This document shows positions 36,246 to 45,705 of a DNA stretch of 64,000 bases, piece after piece. The notes beneath the pieces are model-generated. The model was not told the origin of the DNA. It did no database searches and worked only from the letters and a program-made list of their open reading frames with translations. This stretch comes from Rhodobacteraceae bacterium EL129 (GTDB lineage: Bacteria; Pseudomonadota; Alphaproteobacteria; Rhodobacterales; Rhodobacteraceae), in NCBI GenBank assembly GCA_900313005.1, contig ONZJ01000002.1, positions 293,001 to 357,000 of the forward strand. The letters run 5' to 3'. A program made the translations under genes and the position numbers. Each line of letters opens with the position of its first letter. The stretch's first letter is position 1.

Positions 36246-37271
36246 TCAAAGGTCTGCGACGTTCCACATGCGCCGGAAATCACGAGGTGACTTGCCTGTC
36301 ATCGACCGAAACGCCTTGTTGAACGGCCCGAGCGAGGCAAAGCCCACGTCATAGGCAATCTCAAGTATGGTCTTTTGGGCGTTCTCTGGCGCCGTCAATG
36401 CGGCCTTGGCTGCATCAATCCGATAGCCATTCACAAAGGCCGGGAAATTGCGAAACCCCAGATCGCGGTTGATGGCGTGGCGCAAACGGTGTTCTGGCAC
36501 GTCCAGCTCTTCGGCCATCGCGCCGATGGTCAGCCCTTCGCGCCGCCATATCTCGTCCTGCATCGCCGCGTTGATCAGGCCCAGAACATGGGCGTTTACA
36601 GCCTCGCTTTCGACCGGTTTTGGGGTGTCTGCTCCGGATTGATCAACCCACAAGTCGCGCCCGGGCCTCAGTGCCCAGTGGGCGAAGACAATCGTAAAGC
36701 CTAGAACCGCCGTCGCATAGCCTGTGTCAAACCACACGACGTAAGAATTTGGCCACAAGAGCGCGTCGAGCAAGAGCTTTGTAACTCCAAAGCTCAACAT
36801 CGCCGTTACAAAGATCAGGCGGAAAGAACGGCGATTCTCAATCAGATCGTCAGCGCGGGATCTCACTGCTAAGTAGAGAAGGCCCAAATCAAGGGCGACG
36901 CTCATCGCGAGGTGAACTGGTGAGAAAGACGACGGAGTCAGGCATATAACCCAGACAATGACCGCGTAGACGACAATGCCTGCGACCATCTTTGTTTTCC
37001 GTTCTTCATCGTCCAGGAAGATGTCGATCACGAACCAGGTCATCGCAACGGGCATGAAGTGGCCAATGAGTTCTGCTATCTCTCGCGACTGCTCTGACCA
37101 GGCGCCACTTATGCCTTGAGTGTCTGCCAGGTGTCCGGCCAACGCCACGGCAATGGCGCCCACACAGTAAGACTTTCGGCGCGATGCCGGGTTTAGCCAC
37201 AGCAGCATAAACGTCAGTCCAGAGATCCCGATCACCGCGCCGCGAATCATCAGATCAATTTCTGCAAGCAC
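36246..37271 (-). CDS. AraC-family regulator with N-terminal membrane domain
   Basis: A 341-residue protein. Residues 1-210 contain about seven hydrophobic segments. Residues 230-335 form an AraC-type double helix-turn-helix (IGAMAEELDVPEHRLRHAI and ILEIAYDVGFASLGPFNKAFRSMTG, each a conserved segment). Membrane-embedded AraC proteins may sense a signal in or across the membrane. Translation appears to start at GTG 37271 with AGGAG upstream. It is divergent from the SLC13/RCK transporter gene across 187 bp, so it may regulate that gene. Confidence 0.85.
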   Translation of the reverse strand: MLAEIDLMIRGAVIGISGLTFMLLWLNPASRRKSYCVGAIAVALAGHLADTQGISGAWSEQSREIAELIGHFMPVAMTWFVIDIFLDDEERKTKMVAGIVVYAVIVWVICLTPSSFSPVHLAMSVALDLGLLYLAVRSRADDLIENRRSFRLIFVTAMLSFGVTKLLLDALLWPNSYVVWFDTGYATAVLGFTIVFAHWALRPGRDLWVDQSGADTPKPVESEAVNAHVLGLINAAMQDEIWRREGLTIGAMAEELDVPEHRLRHAINRDLGFRNFPAFVNGYRIDAAKAALTAPENAQKTILEIAYDVGFASLGPFNKAFRSMTGKSPRDFRRMWNVADL

Positions 37272-37458
37272 CCGTGCTCTCCTGTTCTCTTATTAATTTC
37301 GTGCTGATCTTACATACTGAGACAGAGATTTCTTGTCGATTGTTCAACAAGGCATCGCTTTACAGGAATCGAGCAGTCTTTTTAGAGTGTTTCTGCACGT
37401 TGAATTGACCGTGTTTCGTTTTGAGACCACACTGGAGGAAAAGACGAAGGGACTTAGA

Positions 37459-39339
37459 ATGGAAGCGATAGCCTTTAATACGGAAATGGCTGTTGTCTTG
37501 GGATTGCTCGCCTTCACTGTCTTTCTGTTCGTCTCGGAAGTCATTCGCGTGGATCTCGCCGCGATACTCGTTCTCGTTCTTGTGGGTATTCTCAGCTACA
37601 TTCCCGGATTGGATAACCTAGCAGATGTGAATCATCTTTTTGATGGGTTTGCTTCAAACGCGGTGATTTCGATCATTGCCGTGATGATCGTCGGTGCAGG
37701 GTTGGATAAGACCGGGATCATGAACAAAGTGGCGGCTAAGATCCTGAAATACGGGGGGTCAACCGAAACCCGCGTTGTGCCGATTGTGTCGGGCACGGTT
37801 GGATTTATTTCGTCCTTTTTGCAAAACGTAGGTGCAGCGGCATTGTTTTTGCCCGTGGTCAGCCGGATTTCTGCGCGGACGGGTATTCCACTGTCCCGGC
37901 TTTTGATGCCCATGGGGTTCTGCGCCATTCTGGGTGGCACGATGACAATGGTGGGCTCGTCCCCGCTGATCTTGCTGAATGATCTGATTGCCACGGCCAA
38001 CGAAGGCCTGCCCGAAGGCCAGAAAATGGAGCCCTTTGGATTGTTTTCCGTCACTCCCATTGGGGCTGCACTGATCCTCACCGGGATCTTGTACTTTCTG
38101 TTGTTGGGCCGGTTTGTACTGCCTGGCAATGCTAAGGTCGATGCTTCGCAAGGGCAGGGCACTTCTGATTATCTGCAACGTGTTTATGGCCTCAAGGCTT
38201 CGGTTTTTGAGGTGGATGTGCCGGAAGAGAGCCCGCTGGTCGGGCAAATTTTGGCGGACATCAACCTGGACAACCATCTCTACATTATCTCGACCTATTA
38301 CCGGGGCAAAGTTTCTATGGTGCAGATCCTGACTGCCGAGATTGCAGCGCCTTGCCGTTTGGCAATCATCGGCAAAGAAGTCATTGTCCGTGCGTTTGCG
38401 GAAAAGTATGGGCTGAAGATCCGACCCTCACTGGACGTGTTTGCCGAAGAATTCGCGCCCACCAACGCAGGTATCGCCGAGGTGGTTATTCCGCCAGACA
38501 GCAAACTGATCGGCAAAAGCCCGCGGGATCTTTTGCTGCGCAAGACCTATGGGCTGAGCCTGTTGGGCATCCATCGGGGCGAAGACACCCTGAGCCATGT
38601 GGAGTACGGAGATCACGAACCAACCGCAATTGGCCTGGTGCCGTTTCAGGCAGGGGACATGCTGGTGGCGCACACCCGGTGGGACAATCTGGTGCGGATT
38701 AAGCGAGATCGCGACTTTGTGGTCGTCACAGCGGATTTTCCGCAAGAAGAGCTGCGGCCACAAAAAGTAGGATGGGCGCTGCTGTTTTTTATCGTCTCAT
38801 TGACAATGATCCTGTTCACGGATGTGCGGTTGTCGCTTTGCCTTTTGACCGGAGCTGTGGGAATGATGATCAGCCGGGTGCTGAGCATCGACGAAGCCTA
38901 TCGTGCTGTGGGGTGGAACACGGTGTTTTTGCTTGCCAGCCTTATTCCCTTGGGTCAAGCGGTGCAAAACACGGGGACAGCCGAATGGATTGCCCAGCAA
39001 ATCCTTGTGGCGCTGGATGGCTGGCCGATCTGGTCTCTGCAGGTTGGCGTGGCAATTCTGGCCACAGGGTTTTCGTTGGTCATGTCCAATGTGGGGGCCA
39101 CAGTGTTGTTGGTGCCTCTCGCGGTGTCCATCGCATTGGCTGCCGGTGGCAACCCTGCCATTTTTGCGCTGACAGTCGCGATATCCACATCCAATTCGTT
39201 CATTATCCCGACACATCAGGTGAACGCTCTGATCATGGGCCCCGCGGGCTATAAGGTGACCGATTTTGTGCGCTCGGGGGGCATTATGACGGTGTTGTTC
39301 CTGATCGTATCCATGGTGATGCTGAACTTGGTGTTTTAG
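37459..39339 (+). CDS. SLC13/DASS-type transporter with two RCK_C (TrkA_C) domains
   Basis: A 626-residue membrane transporter. Hydrophobic N- and C-terminal halves belong to the CitMHS/SLC13 superfamily, and the cytoplasmic insert between them (about residues 240-440) carries two TrkA_C/RCK_C-like domains (VDVPEESPLVGQIL and VIPPDSKLIGKSPRDLLLR). Anion carriers of this design take up sulfate, dicarboxylates or similar ions. The ATG at 37459 is preferred over the longer frame from 37333 because GAAGGGA precedes it and helix 1 starts soon after. Two palindromes follow its stop. Confidence 0.85.
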   Translation: MEAIAFNTEMAVVLGLLAFTVFLFVSEVIRVDLAAILVLVLVGILSYIPGLDNLADVNHLFDGFASNAVISIIAVMIVGAGLDKTGIMNKVAAKILKYGGSTETRVVPIVSGTVGFISSFLQNVGAAALFLPVVSRISARTGIPLSRLLMPMGFCAILGGTMTMVGSSPLILLNDLIATANEGLPEGQKMEPFGLFSVTPIGAALILTGILYFLLLGRFVLPGNAKVDASQGQGTSDYLQRVYGLKASVFEVDVPEESPLVGQILADINLDNHLYIISTYYRGKVSMVQILTAEIAAPCRLAIIGKEVIVRAFAEKYGLKIRPSLDVFAEEFAPTNAGIAEVVIPPDSKLIGKSPRDLLLRKTYGLSLLGIHRGEDTLSHVEYGDHEPTAIGLVPFQAGDMLVAHTRWDNLVRIKRDRDFVVVTADFPQEELRPQKVGWALLFFIVSLTMILFTDVRLSLCLLTGAVGMMISRVLSIDEAYRAVGWNTVFLLASLIPLGQAVQNTGTAEWIAQQILVALDGWPIWSLQVGVAILATGFSLVMSNVGATVLLVPLAVSIALAAGGNPAIFALTVAISTSNSFIIPTHQVNALIMGPAGYKVTDFVRSGGIMTVLFLIVSMVMLNLVF

Positions 39340-39343
39340 GCAA

Positions 39344-39395
39344 AGATTTTTCATACGAAAAATCTGGAATGTAGAAAATTCGTACGAGTTTTCTA
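39344..39395. promoter_or_regulatory. Paired AT-rich palindromes between transporter and rpmB
   Basis: The first is a hairpin with 9-bp arms, AGATTTTTC and GAAAAATCT (39344-39365, loop ATAC). The second is a 24-bp near-perfect palindrome centred on TCGTACGA (39372-39395, one mismatched pair). They share the core TTCRTACGA. They could be operators for rpmB or 3' elements of the transporter mRNA. Their centres are 29 bp apart. Confidence 0.45.
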
Positions 39396-39575
39396 TGCAC
39401 GCCAAATATCACTGGAATTCGCAGTTCGACCAGAAACCTGGGTGCGAATCCCTTGACGCCTCCTGCCTTTAGGCCTAAAGACCTGCAACGGAATTCGGGG
39501 CGCTGCCTGTGGCGGTGCCCATTTGTATTGAGACGGGCCGTTACACGCCCTTCGGATGAACACGAGGATGAACCC

Positions 39576-39881
39576 ATGAGCCGAGTCTGTGAACTGACCG
39601 GAAAAGGCCCGATGGTTGGCAACAACTCGAGCCACGCCAACAACAAAACCAAGCGTCGGTACCTGCCGAACCTGAACGATGTGACCCTGCAATCTGAAGC
39701 ACTGGGTCGCGGCGTAAAGCTGCGCATCTCTGCTGCTGCACTGCGCTCTGTGGATCACCGTGGTGGGCTGGACGCGTTTTTGGCCAAAGCCAAGGACGCT
39801 GAACTGTCTGCGCGCGCTTTGAAAGTGAAAAAAGCGATCTCGAAGGTTGATACGGCTGCTGCTCTGGACGCGAACGCCTGA
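39576..39881 (+). CDS. rpmB: 50S ribosomal protein L28
   Basis: A 101-residue ribosomal protein of the large subunit. It starts [20 protein letters not shown], the classical L28 N-terminus, followed by the basic [12 protein letters not shown] segment. The length is as in alphaproteobacteria, longer than the 78 residues of E. coli. GAGGATGAACCC precedes the ATG. A terminator follows within 30 bp. Confidence 0.97.
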   Translation: MSRVCELTGKGPMVGNNSSHANNKTKRRYLPNLNDVTLQSEALGRGVKLRISAAALRSVDHRGGLDAFLAKAKDAELSARALKVKKAISKVDTAAALDANA

Positions 39882-39911
39882 TCTCAGCTGGCGATCATCG
39901 CCAAAGAATTA

Positions 39912-39945
39912 AACAGCCCCGCCATCGACGGCGGGGCTGTTTTCG
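39912..39945 (+). terminator. Rho-independent terminator of rpmB
   Basis: A 12-bp perfect stem (39912-39923 with 39930-39941, loop ATCGAC) followed by TTTT ending near 39944. Confidence 0.92.
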
Positions 39946-39991
39946 TTTGCCACTTTCGCCCTGTCACCTGTGCACCTATACCTCAGTACAG

Positions 39992-40342
39992 ATGAAACAG
40001 GTTACTCAGATACTCCAGGCTGTACTGCTCTCGCTGGTTTTGGTTCTCACAGGCCAAACCATGGCCCGGGCTGCGGGAACGCCACCTGCCGCAGATCAAA
40101 TGGTCATCTGCACCGGAATGGGCCCACGGGTGATCTATGTGGATGCCGAGGGCAATCCCACAAGCGCCCCCCATATCTGTCCCGATTGCGCTTTGGGCGT
40201 GATGCAGGGCCTGTTGGGCCAGGGCATTGTCCTGGCTGGTATAATGACCTGGCAAAAGGTGAGAGCGGATGCGGAGGAATGCAGGACGCATTGCCCCGAA
40301 TACGAGGCACCCAAGGCCCGTGATCCGCCCTGGCAGATTTGA
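39992..40342 (+). CDS. DUF2946-like small exported protein
   Basis: A 116-residue protein with an N-terminal signal or anchor (residues 8-28, QAVLLSLVLVLTGQTMARA), then several cysteines: C40 in MVICTG, a CPDC pair near 64-67 and two more near the C-terminus. The pattern ICTGMGPRVIYVDAEGNP...HICPDC resembles DUF2946 proteins, which often accompany copper-handling genes. It lies 53 bp upstream of a PCu(A)C copper chaperone gene on the same strand, so a role in copper trafficking is reasonable. Start ATG 39992. Confidence 0.65.
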   Translation: MKQVTQILQAVLLSLVLVLTGQTMARAAGTPPAADQMVICTGMGPRVIYVDAEGNPTSAPHICPDCALGVMQGLLGQGIVLAGIMTWQKVRADAEECRTHCPEYEAPKARDPPWQI

Positions 40343-40395
40343 TCACAGCTCAAGCTAAAACTATCTAACATCCTAATTCACGAAGGAGAGACGCG

Positions 40396-40893
40396 ATGTC
40401 TTTCACCTCCAAACTCGCGGCCGGCCTATTGGCCGTTGCCCTGTCTACACCTGCGCTGGCCGGCGAAGCGATTGAAATCCATGATCCCTATGCCCGGTCA
40501 TCAAACCCAAAGGCCGGAGCCGCCTTCATGATGATCCACAACCATGGCGAAACAGATGATCGACTGATGAGCGTCCGCTCTGATGTCGCCAGGCTGGTTC
40601 AGTTGCACACACATGTCGAAACCGACGCCGGTGTCATGAAAATGATGCACATCGAAGAGGGGTTTGATCTGCCCGCTGGTGGCATGGTCCACCTGGAACG
40701 CGGCGGGCATCATATCATGTTCATGGGGTTGGCCGAGCCATTTGAGCAAGGTGCCACAGTGCCGGTGACGCTGATTTTTGAAGAGGCTGGCGAGGTCGAA
40801 ATTATGATCGAAGTGGATCAGGACCGCAAAGCGATGCACGGCGATGCCGAAGGCCATGAGCACAGTCACGACCATAGCGCGGATGAATCATAA
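40396..40893 (+). CDS. PCu(A)C periplasmic copper chaperone
   Basis: A 165-residue periplasmic protein with a signal peptide (cleavage likely after TPALA, residue 22). The copper-binding motif H-x10-M-x21-H-x-M fits exactly at H73, M84, H106 and M108. A His-rich tail (HGDAEGHEHSHDH) offers extra metal sites. Members of this family deliver Cu(I) to the CuA site of cytochrome oxidase. GGAGAG precedes the ATG. Confidence 0.93.
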   Translation: MSFTSKLAAGLLAVALSTPALAGEAIEIHDPYARSSNPKAGAAFMMIHNHGETDDRLMSVRSDVARLVQLHTHVETDAGVMKMMHIEEGFDLPAGGMVHLERGGHHIMFMGLAEPFEQGATVPVTLIFEEAGEVEIMIEVDQDRKAMHGDAEGHEHSHDHSADES

Positions 40894-40929
40894 CCATTGT
40901 GGTGAGAGGGGGTATCATCTGGTGTCCCC

Positions 40930-41625
40930 TCACACCCCTGCCAGAACCTCTTCGACCCATTGGAGCACCAGTTTGGACGCAGGGCCGTACCGGTGTTCTG
41001 CAAAGTCGCGCTGGTTCGTGGAGGGCTCCAGGTTCAGCTCAATGGTATGCGCGCCCAAGCGGGCGCAATGTTGGGCATAGGCAGCCGCAGGATAAACATT
41101 GCCTGATGTGCCGATGGCCACAAAGACATCCGCCGCATTCAAAGCTGGATCAATGCGTTCCGCGCCATATGGCACCTCGCCGAACCAGACAATATCGGGC
41201 CGCGTGGTCTGGGCATGACAGCTCGGACATGTGTCCTTGGGCCACATCTGATCTGGGGCAGGCCACCGGTGATCGCAGGTGTGACACAGCGCGCCTTTGA
41301 GGGCGCCGTGCATATGCACCAGAGCGGTGCTTCCGGCGCGTTCATGCAGGTCATCAACATTTTGCGTGATAAGCGTGACGGTCCCAGGGTGTTCCGCCTC
41401 CAACCGGGCCAGCGCCAGATGCGCGGCATTTGGGGTAACGCTGGCCAGGTTTGCGCGGCGCAGATTGTAAAACTCATGCACCAGATCAGGGTTGCGAGCA
41501 AAGGCCTCGGGGGTGGCGACATCCTCGATCGGATAGCGCTCCCACAGACCACCGGCGTCGCGAAATGTACTGAGACCGCTTTCCGCCGAAATTCCAGCCC
41601 CTGTCAGGATGACGATGTTTTGCAT
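40930..41625 (-). CDS. cobB: NAD-dependent protein deacylase (sirtuin)
   Basis: A 231-residue sirtuin of the CobB type that removes acyl groups from lysines using NAD. Motifs are GAGISAESGLSTFRD (NAD binding), TQNVDDLHERAG, the catalytic His in VHMHG, and the zinc site CHTC...CPSC. The later GTSGNVYPAA segment is also conserved. It is divergent from a low-molecular-weight phosphatase gene across 44 bp, which holds both ribosome binding sites. Confidence 0.94.
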   Translation of the reverse strand: MQNIVILTGAGISAESGLSTFRDAGGLWERYPIEDVATPEAFARNPDLVHEFYNLRRANLASVTPNAAHLALARLEAEHPGTVTLITQNVDDLHERAGSTALVHMHGALKGALCHTCDHRWPAPDQMWPKDTCPSCHAQTTRPDIVWFGEVPYGAERIDPALNAADVFVAIGTSGNVYPAAAYAQHCARLGAHTIELNLEPSTNQRDFAEHRYGPASKLVLQWVEEVLAGV

Positions 41626-41669
41626 GACCTCTCCTTGCGCCGTACCATGCTTGGCAAAAGGAGACGCTT

Positions 41670-42107
41670 ATGACCAGCCGCATTTTGTTTGTATGCCTTG
41701 GCAATATCTGTCGTTCGCCGGCCGCAGAAGGAGTGTTTCGCCAGATGGCACCCGAGGTTGAGACGGATAGTGCAGGCACAGGTCATTGGCATGTCGGGGA
41801 GCCCCCTTACACCGATATGCAGACCGCCGCACGGGCGCGGGGGGTGGAACTGGCGGACCTGCGGGCGCGGCAATTCAAGCCTGAGGATTTTGCACGGTTT
41901 GATCTGATCATTGCCATGGACGATGCCAATCTATGCGACATCGAAGCGCTGCGACCAGCCGGAAGCGAGACGCCCGTACGTCTGTTTACAGACTATGCAC
42001 CTTCACTCGGGATGGATCACATTCCTGATCCATACTACACGCGCGACTTCGAAGGCGCGCTAGATTTGATCGAAGCGGCCTCAGCTGGGTTAAAGGCCAA
42101 CCTTTGA
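41670..42107 (+). CDS. Low-molecular-weight protein-tyrosine phosphatase
   Basis: A 145-residue phosphatase. The P-loop CLGNICRS has the nucleophile C9 and R15. The general acid Asp is in IPDPYY near residue 119. The SADGTGHWHVG-type segment follows the family (here SAGTGHWHVGEPP). AAAGGAGA precedes the ATG. It may act on tyrosine-phosphorylated proteins in exopolysaccharide control, or on small phosphoesters; the target is not visible from context. It is divergent from the sirtuin gene. Confidence 0.93.
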   Translation: MTSRILFVCLGNICRSPAAEGVFRQMAPEVETDSAGTGHWHVGEPPYTDMQTAARARGVELADLRARQFKPEDFARFDLIIAMDDANLCDIEALRPAGSETPVRLFTDYAPSLGMDHIPDPYYTRDFEGALDLIEAASAGLKANL

Positions 42108-42304
42108 GCTATCTTTTTCGGGAAACCCGAACGAGGGATTAATCACAGTAAAAAACACGAGCCTGTGTGGCGGGATGGGCTTGCGACCTGGCATGGCCAA
42201 GGCGCATGAGAAAGGTTAAGACCCCGGTATTCATATGCAGGCGCTTGTCTCGATACACTGAACTGGTCTGCAAAGATGGCCGTCACACCTAAAGGATAAA
42301 ACTC

Positions 42305-43309
42305 ATGAACCTTGCTCAATTCCCCCGCGTTCGTCTGGCACACCTTGCCACTCCGCTTGAACCGATGCCCCGCCTGAGCGAGGCCCTCGGGGGACCAGAG
42401 CTGTGGATCAAGCGCGATGACTGCACGGGTTTGTCCACCGGTGGCAACAAGACTCGTAAGCTGGAATACCTGATGGCCGAAGCGCAGGCACAAGGGGCCG
42501 ATATGGTCATGACGCAAGGCGCGACCCAATCGAACCATGCGCGTCAAACAGCAGCAGCGGCGGCCAAGCTGGGTATGGAGTGTCATATCCTCCTAGAGGA
42601 CCGCACGGGCTATAATTACGACAACTATAAATACAACGGCAACGTCCTGTTGGACCACCTGCATGGCGCCACGATGGAACACCGAGGGCCTGACCTGGAC
42701 ATGAACGCCGAAATGGAAGCGGTTGCCGACCAGAAACGTGCCGAGGGGCGCAATGTCTACACCATTCCCGGTGGCGGCTCGAACGCGACAGGCGCGCTGG
42801 GCTATGTGAACTGTGCGTTTGAAATGCTGCACCAGTTCAATGATCTGGGCCTGAATGTGGATCATATCGTGCATGCGACAGGCTCGGCGGGCACACAGGC
42901 GGGTCTGATCACGGGCTTGAAGGCGATGAATGCCAACATTCCGCTTTTGGGCATCGGTGTACGTGCGCCTAAGTCAAAGCAGGAAGAAAATGTTTACAAT
43001 CTCGCCGTCAAGACAGCTGAAAAGTTGGGTTGCCCCGGCGTGGTGGCACGCGAGGACGTGGTGGCGAATACCGACTATGTTGGCCCAGGTTATGGCATGC
43101 CTGCAGACGACACATTGGCGGCGATTGACCTCTTTGCCAAAACCGAGGCGATCCTGCTGGACCCGGTCTATTCAGCCAAGGGCGGGGCCGGCCTGATTGA
43201 CCTGTGCCGGAAAGGCCACTTCAAAAAGGGTGAAAAGGTTGTCTTTTTGCACACTGGCGGCGCGATTGGCCTGACGGGCTATAGTCACTGCTTTAACGTC
43301 GCGGGATGA
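42305..43309 (+). CDS. cuyA: PLP-dependent L-cysteate sulfo-lyase (CuyA) / D-cysteine desulfhydrase family
   Basis: A 334-residue fold-II PLP enzyme. The Schiff-base lysine is K49 in [10 protein letters not shown]. The substrate loop is [12 protein letters not shown], the phosphate-binding loop is [10 protein letters not shown], and the C-terminal HTGGAIGL is conserved. The N-terminal pattern ([20 protein letters not shown]) matches the roseobacter CuyA group, which releases sulfite, ammonia and pyruvate from L-cysteate; the same family includes D-cysteine desulfhydrase. Which activity applies is not certain from sequence alone. It overlaps the racemase gene by 4 bp. Confidence 0.8.
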   Translation: MNLAQFPRVRLAHLATPLEPMPRLSEALGGPELWIKRDDCTGLSTGGNKTRKLEYLMAEAQAQGADMVMTQGATQSNHARQTAAAAAKLGMECHILLEDRTGYNYDNYKYNGNVLLDHLHGATMEHRGPDLDMNAEMEAVADQKRAEGRNVYTIPGGGSNATGALGYVNCAFEMLHQFNDLGLNVDHIVHATGSAGTQAGLITGLKAMNANIPLLGIGVRAPKSKQEENVYNLAVKTAEKLGCPGVVAREDVVANTDYVGPGYGMPADDTLAAIDLFAKTEAILLDPVYSAKGGAGLIDLCRKGHFKKGEKVVFLHTGGAIGLTGYSHCFNVAG

Positions 43310-43992
43310 AACCCGTAGGCATCCTGGGTGGGATGGGGCCCGAGGCCACCATCCTGCTGATGCAAAAGGTTTTGGCGGTCGTGCCTGCGCGCGACGACGC
43401 AGATCATATCCCGCTGATTGTGCACCAGAACCCGCAGGTGCCCAGCCGTATTGCAGCCCTGATCGAGGGTAGGGGGACTGATCCCGGCCCGATCTTGACA
43501 CAGATGGCACAGGATTTGCAGAGTGCCGGTGCGCACGCGCTAGCGATGCCCTGCAATACGGCGCACCACTATGCGCCGCAGGTGGCGCAGGCGACGCCCT
43601 TGCCGTTTTTCAACATGCTCAATCTGACGGCGGCCGCTTTGCAAGCGCAGGGCGCGCAACATATCGGGATGCTGGCCTCGCCTGCCACGCGCATGACAGG
43701 TGTTTTTGAAACGGCCTTTGCCTCGCATGGGCTTACCCCTGTCTGGCTTGATGATGATGGTGTGCTTTTGGTGCTGATCCGTGCCGTCAAGGCAGGCGCA
43801 ACGCCCGATGAAACAGGCCCGATGATGCGCGCCCAATCCGAGGCGCTGATCCGCAAGGGTGCGGATCATCTGTTGGTGGCTTGCACAGAATTGTCGTTGC
43901 TGACCGGGGACCTGGCCGAAGGGTGCCCATGGACAGACAGTTTGGACTGTCTGACCCATGCCATCGTTGGCTTTGCCCAAGAGGCACCTTAG
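43306..43992 (+). CDS. Aspartate/glutamate racemase family protein
   Basis: A 228-residue cofactor-independent racemase. The two catalytic cysteines are C83 in AMPCNTAHH and C193 in VACTELSLL. The N-terminal [11 protein letters not shown] is the family hallmark. The ATG overlaps the stop of the sulfo-lyase/desulfhydrase gene (ATGA), so the two are translationally coupled. Cysteate is the sulfonate analogue of aspartate, so a racemase acting on cysteate would make sense here. That is inference. Confidence 0.88.
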   Translation: MKPVGILGGMGPEATILLMQKVLAVVPARDDADHIPLIVHQNPQVPSRIAALIEGRGTDPGPILTQMAQDLQSAGAHALAMPCNTAHHYAPQVAQATPLPFFNMLNLTAAALQAQGAQHIGMLASPATRMTGVFETAFASHGLTPVWLDDDGVLLVLIRAVKAGATPDETGPMMRAQSEALIRKGADHLLVACTELSLLTGDLAEGCPWTDSLDCLTHAIVGFAQEAP

Positions 43993-44020
43993 GTCTTATA
44001 CGGCAGACACTTTAGCCGGA

Positions 44021-44860
44021 TCAGTTGTTCTCGCTCGACATTCCATCCAGCGTGCCCATCAAGCCGCCTACGGTGGAGCTCAGCCAAGACCGGCCATAAT
44101 CGACGATGTCCACATAGCTCATTAATGCGCCTTTGAGGGCGGGCACCATATCCGCCAGCTGTGGCGCAAACATGTAAAGCAGCAGACCGATCACGGCCAA
44201 GAGCAGGACTGTCGTAAATCCGCGACGGAAGCCGCTCTTTTCGGTGCTTATAACTTCGACTTCGCCGGGATCGGCGGCATATCTGCTATCGCCTTGATCC
44301 GAACTAAGGGATGAATTGATTTCATCAATATCAGGTAACAGGTTGCGACGCGTTCCTGGATCAGGATCTGGGTGTTCGGGTGTTTCGGACCCATCGGGTT
44401 CGCCGCGCAACCGGGCCATACGCGCCTGCGCCTCGCGGCTTCGCTTTTCGGTCTCGTCCTCACGGGTCTCGAGGCCTAAATCTGGCTGCGTTTCCAAGCC
44501 GCCTTCCTTGTCGCGATGCGCGCGTTCCAGATCAGCCTCTTCGCGCAGTACATCCTTGACCGCAGGGTCAAGCTCGCGGCGTTCCGACGCGGGCTCAGCA
44601 TCCTCTTCGGGATCTGGCTCTGCATCAGATTCCGGCTCACTATGTGTTTCAGGTTCAACATCAGGTTCTGAATCAGCGGGTTCTTGCGATGCATCCCATG
44701 TCTGATCTTCCTCAGGTTCTGCCTCGGCCGGTGGATGATCTGGATGGTGCTCAAACCAGGTATCCCCACAGTTTGAGCATTGCACATCCCGCCCACTGGT
44801 TGGGATCACTTCGTCCGGCACCTCATATTGTGCTTCACAATTGGGGCATGTCAGCCTCAT
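44021..44860 (-). CDS. MJ0042 zinc-ribbon protein with C-terminal membrane helix
   Basis: A 279-residue protein. The N-terminal zinc ribbon has CPNC (residues 5-8) and CSNC. A long acidic, disordered middle follows (residues 45-190, rich in Glu, Asp and Pro, with repeats such as EPDVEPETHSEPESDAEP). Near residue 220 a membrane helix (TVLLLAVIGLLLYMF) precedes a C-terminal tail. It is divergent from ftsE. Proteins with this architecture are common in Rhodobacterales, with unknown function; a link to division genes is positional only. Confidence 0.82.
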   Translation of the reverse strand: MRLTCPNCEAQYEVPDEVIPTSGRDVQCSNCGDTWFEHHPDHPPAEAEPEEDQTWDASQEPADSEPDVEPETHSEPESDAEPDPEEDAEPASERRELDPAVKDVLREEADLERAHRDKEGGLETQPDLGLETREDETEKRSREAQARMARLRGEPDGSETPEHPDPDPGTRRNLLPDIDEINSSLSSDQGDSRYAADPGEVEVISTEKSGFRRGFTTVLLLAVIGLLLYMFAPQLADMVPALKGALMSYVDIVDYGRSWLSSTVGGLMGTLDGMSSENN

Positions 44861-45027
44861 CTCGCCACCTGTACCCTGCGACCTATTGTTGGTCTTCCCT
44901 CTTTGTGGTCAGCATAGGCCGGATCGAGAAGCTGGAAAAGAGTAAAGAAATCAGGGAACGATGATGATTGCACATGTGTGTCCTCTGAGGCATTTAGAGT
45001 GTTAAGCGAAAATTGGGGGCAGGCTTC

Positions 45028-45705
45028 GTGATAGAATTGGAAAATGTGGCCTATAGCTATGGCGGTGGCGAATTGCTGAGTGAGATATCGCTCAAACTCG
45101 CGCCTGGCTCATTCCATTTCCTGACCGGGCCTTCGGGGGCGGGCAAAACAACATTGCTCAAACTATTCTACGGGGCTTTGATGCCAACGGCAGGGCACAT
45201 CCGGCTGTTTGACGAAGACGTGCGCGGGCTCGAGAGGGACGACATCGCCCTTGTGCGCCGACGGATTGGCGTTGTGCATCAGGATTGCCAGTTTTTGGAC
45301 CACTTGCCGCTTGCCGATAACCTGGCGTTGCCGTTGATGGTATCCGGTCGGGATCTGCTGAGCGAACAGGCCAATCTGAAAGAGCTTATGAACTGGGTCG
45401 GGTTGACTAAACGCGCCGATGCGCTGCCCCCCGAATTGTCGGGCGGGGAACGCCAGCGCGCCGCATTGGCACGCGCCGTGATCATGTCGCCCGATGTGAT
45501 TCTTGCCGATGAACCCACCGGGAACGTGGATTGGGAAATGTCCCAGCGGCTGCTGCGCCTGCTGGTTGAGTTGAACCGGATGGGTAAAACCATCATGATC
45601 GCCACGCATGATCTGGCCTTGATCCGGGCCGCCAAGACGCATGTGCAGGCCCGTGTGCTGCGCATTTCCAACCGCCGCGTGCAATTGGCGGGGGCTGATC
45701 TATGA
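45028..45705 (+). CDS. ftsE: Cell division ATP-binding protein FtsE
   Basis: A 225-residue ABC ATPase. Walker A is GPSGAGKTT, the Q-loop region is GVVHQDCQFLDHLPLADNLALP, the signature is LSGGERQRAALARA, Walker B is ILADEPTGNVD and the H-loop is IATHD. FtsEX controls peptidoglycan hydrolases at the septum. The GTG at 45028 gives the canonical MIELENVAYSY start and has GGGGGCAGG upstream; a TTG at 45013 is the alternative. The ftsX gene overlaps by 4 bp. Confidence 0.93.
   Translation: MIELENVAYSYGGGELLSEISLKLAPGSFHFLTGPSGAGKTTLLKLFYGALMPTAGHIRLFDEDVRGLERDDIALVRRRIGVVHQDCQFLDHLPLADNLALPLMVSGRDLLSEQANLKELMNWVGLTKRADALPPELSGGERQRAALARAVIMSPDVILADEPTGNVDWEMSQRLLRLLVELNRMGKTIMIATHDLALIRAAKTHVQARVLRISNRRVQLAGADL

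Noticed and set aside
42114..42140. Short stem (TTCGGG/CCCGAA) after the phosphatase gene as a terminator
   Set aside because: Only six base pairs and the T run precedes rather than follows the stem.
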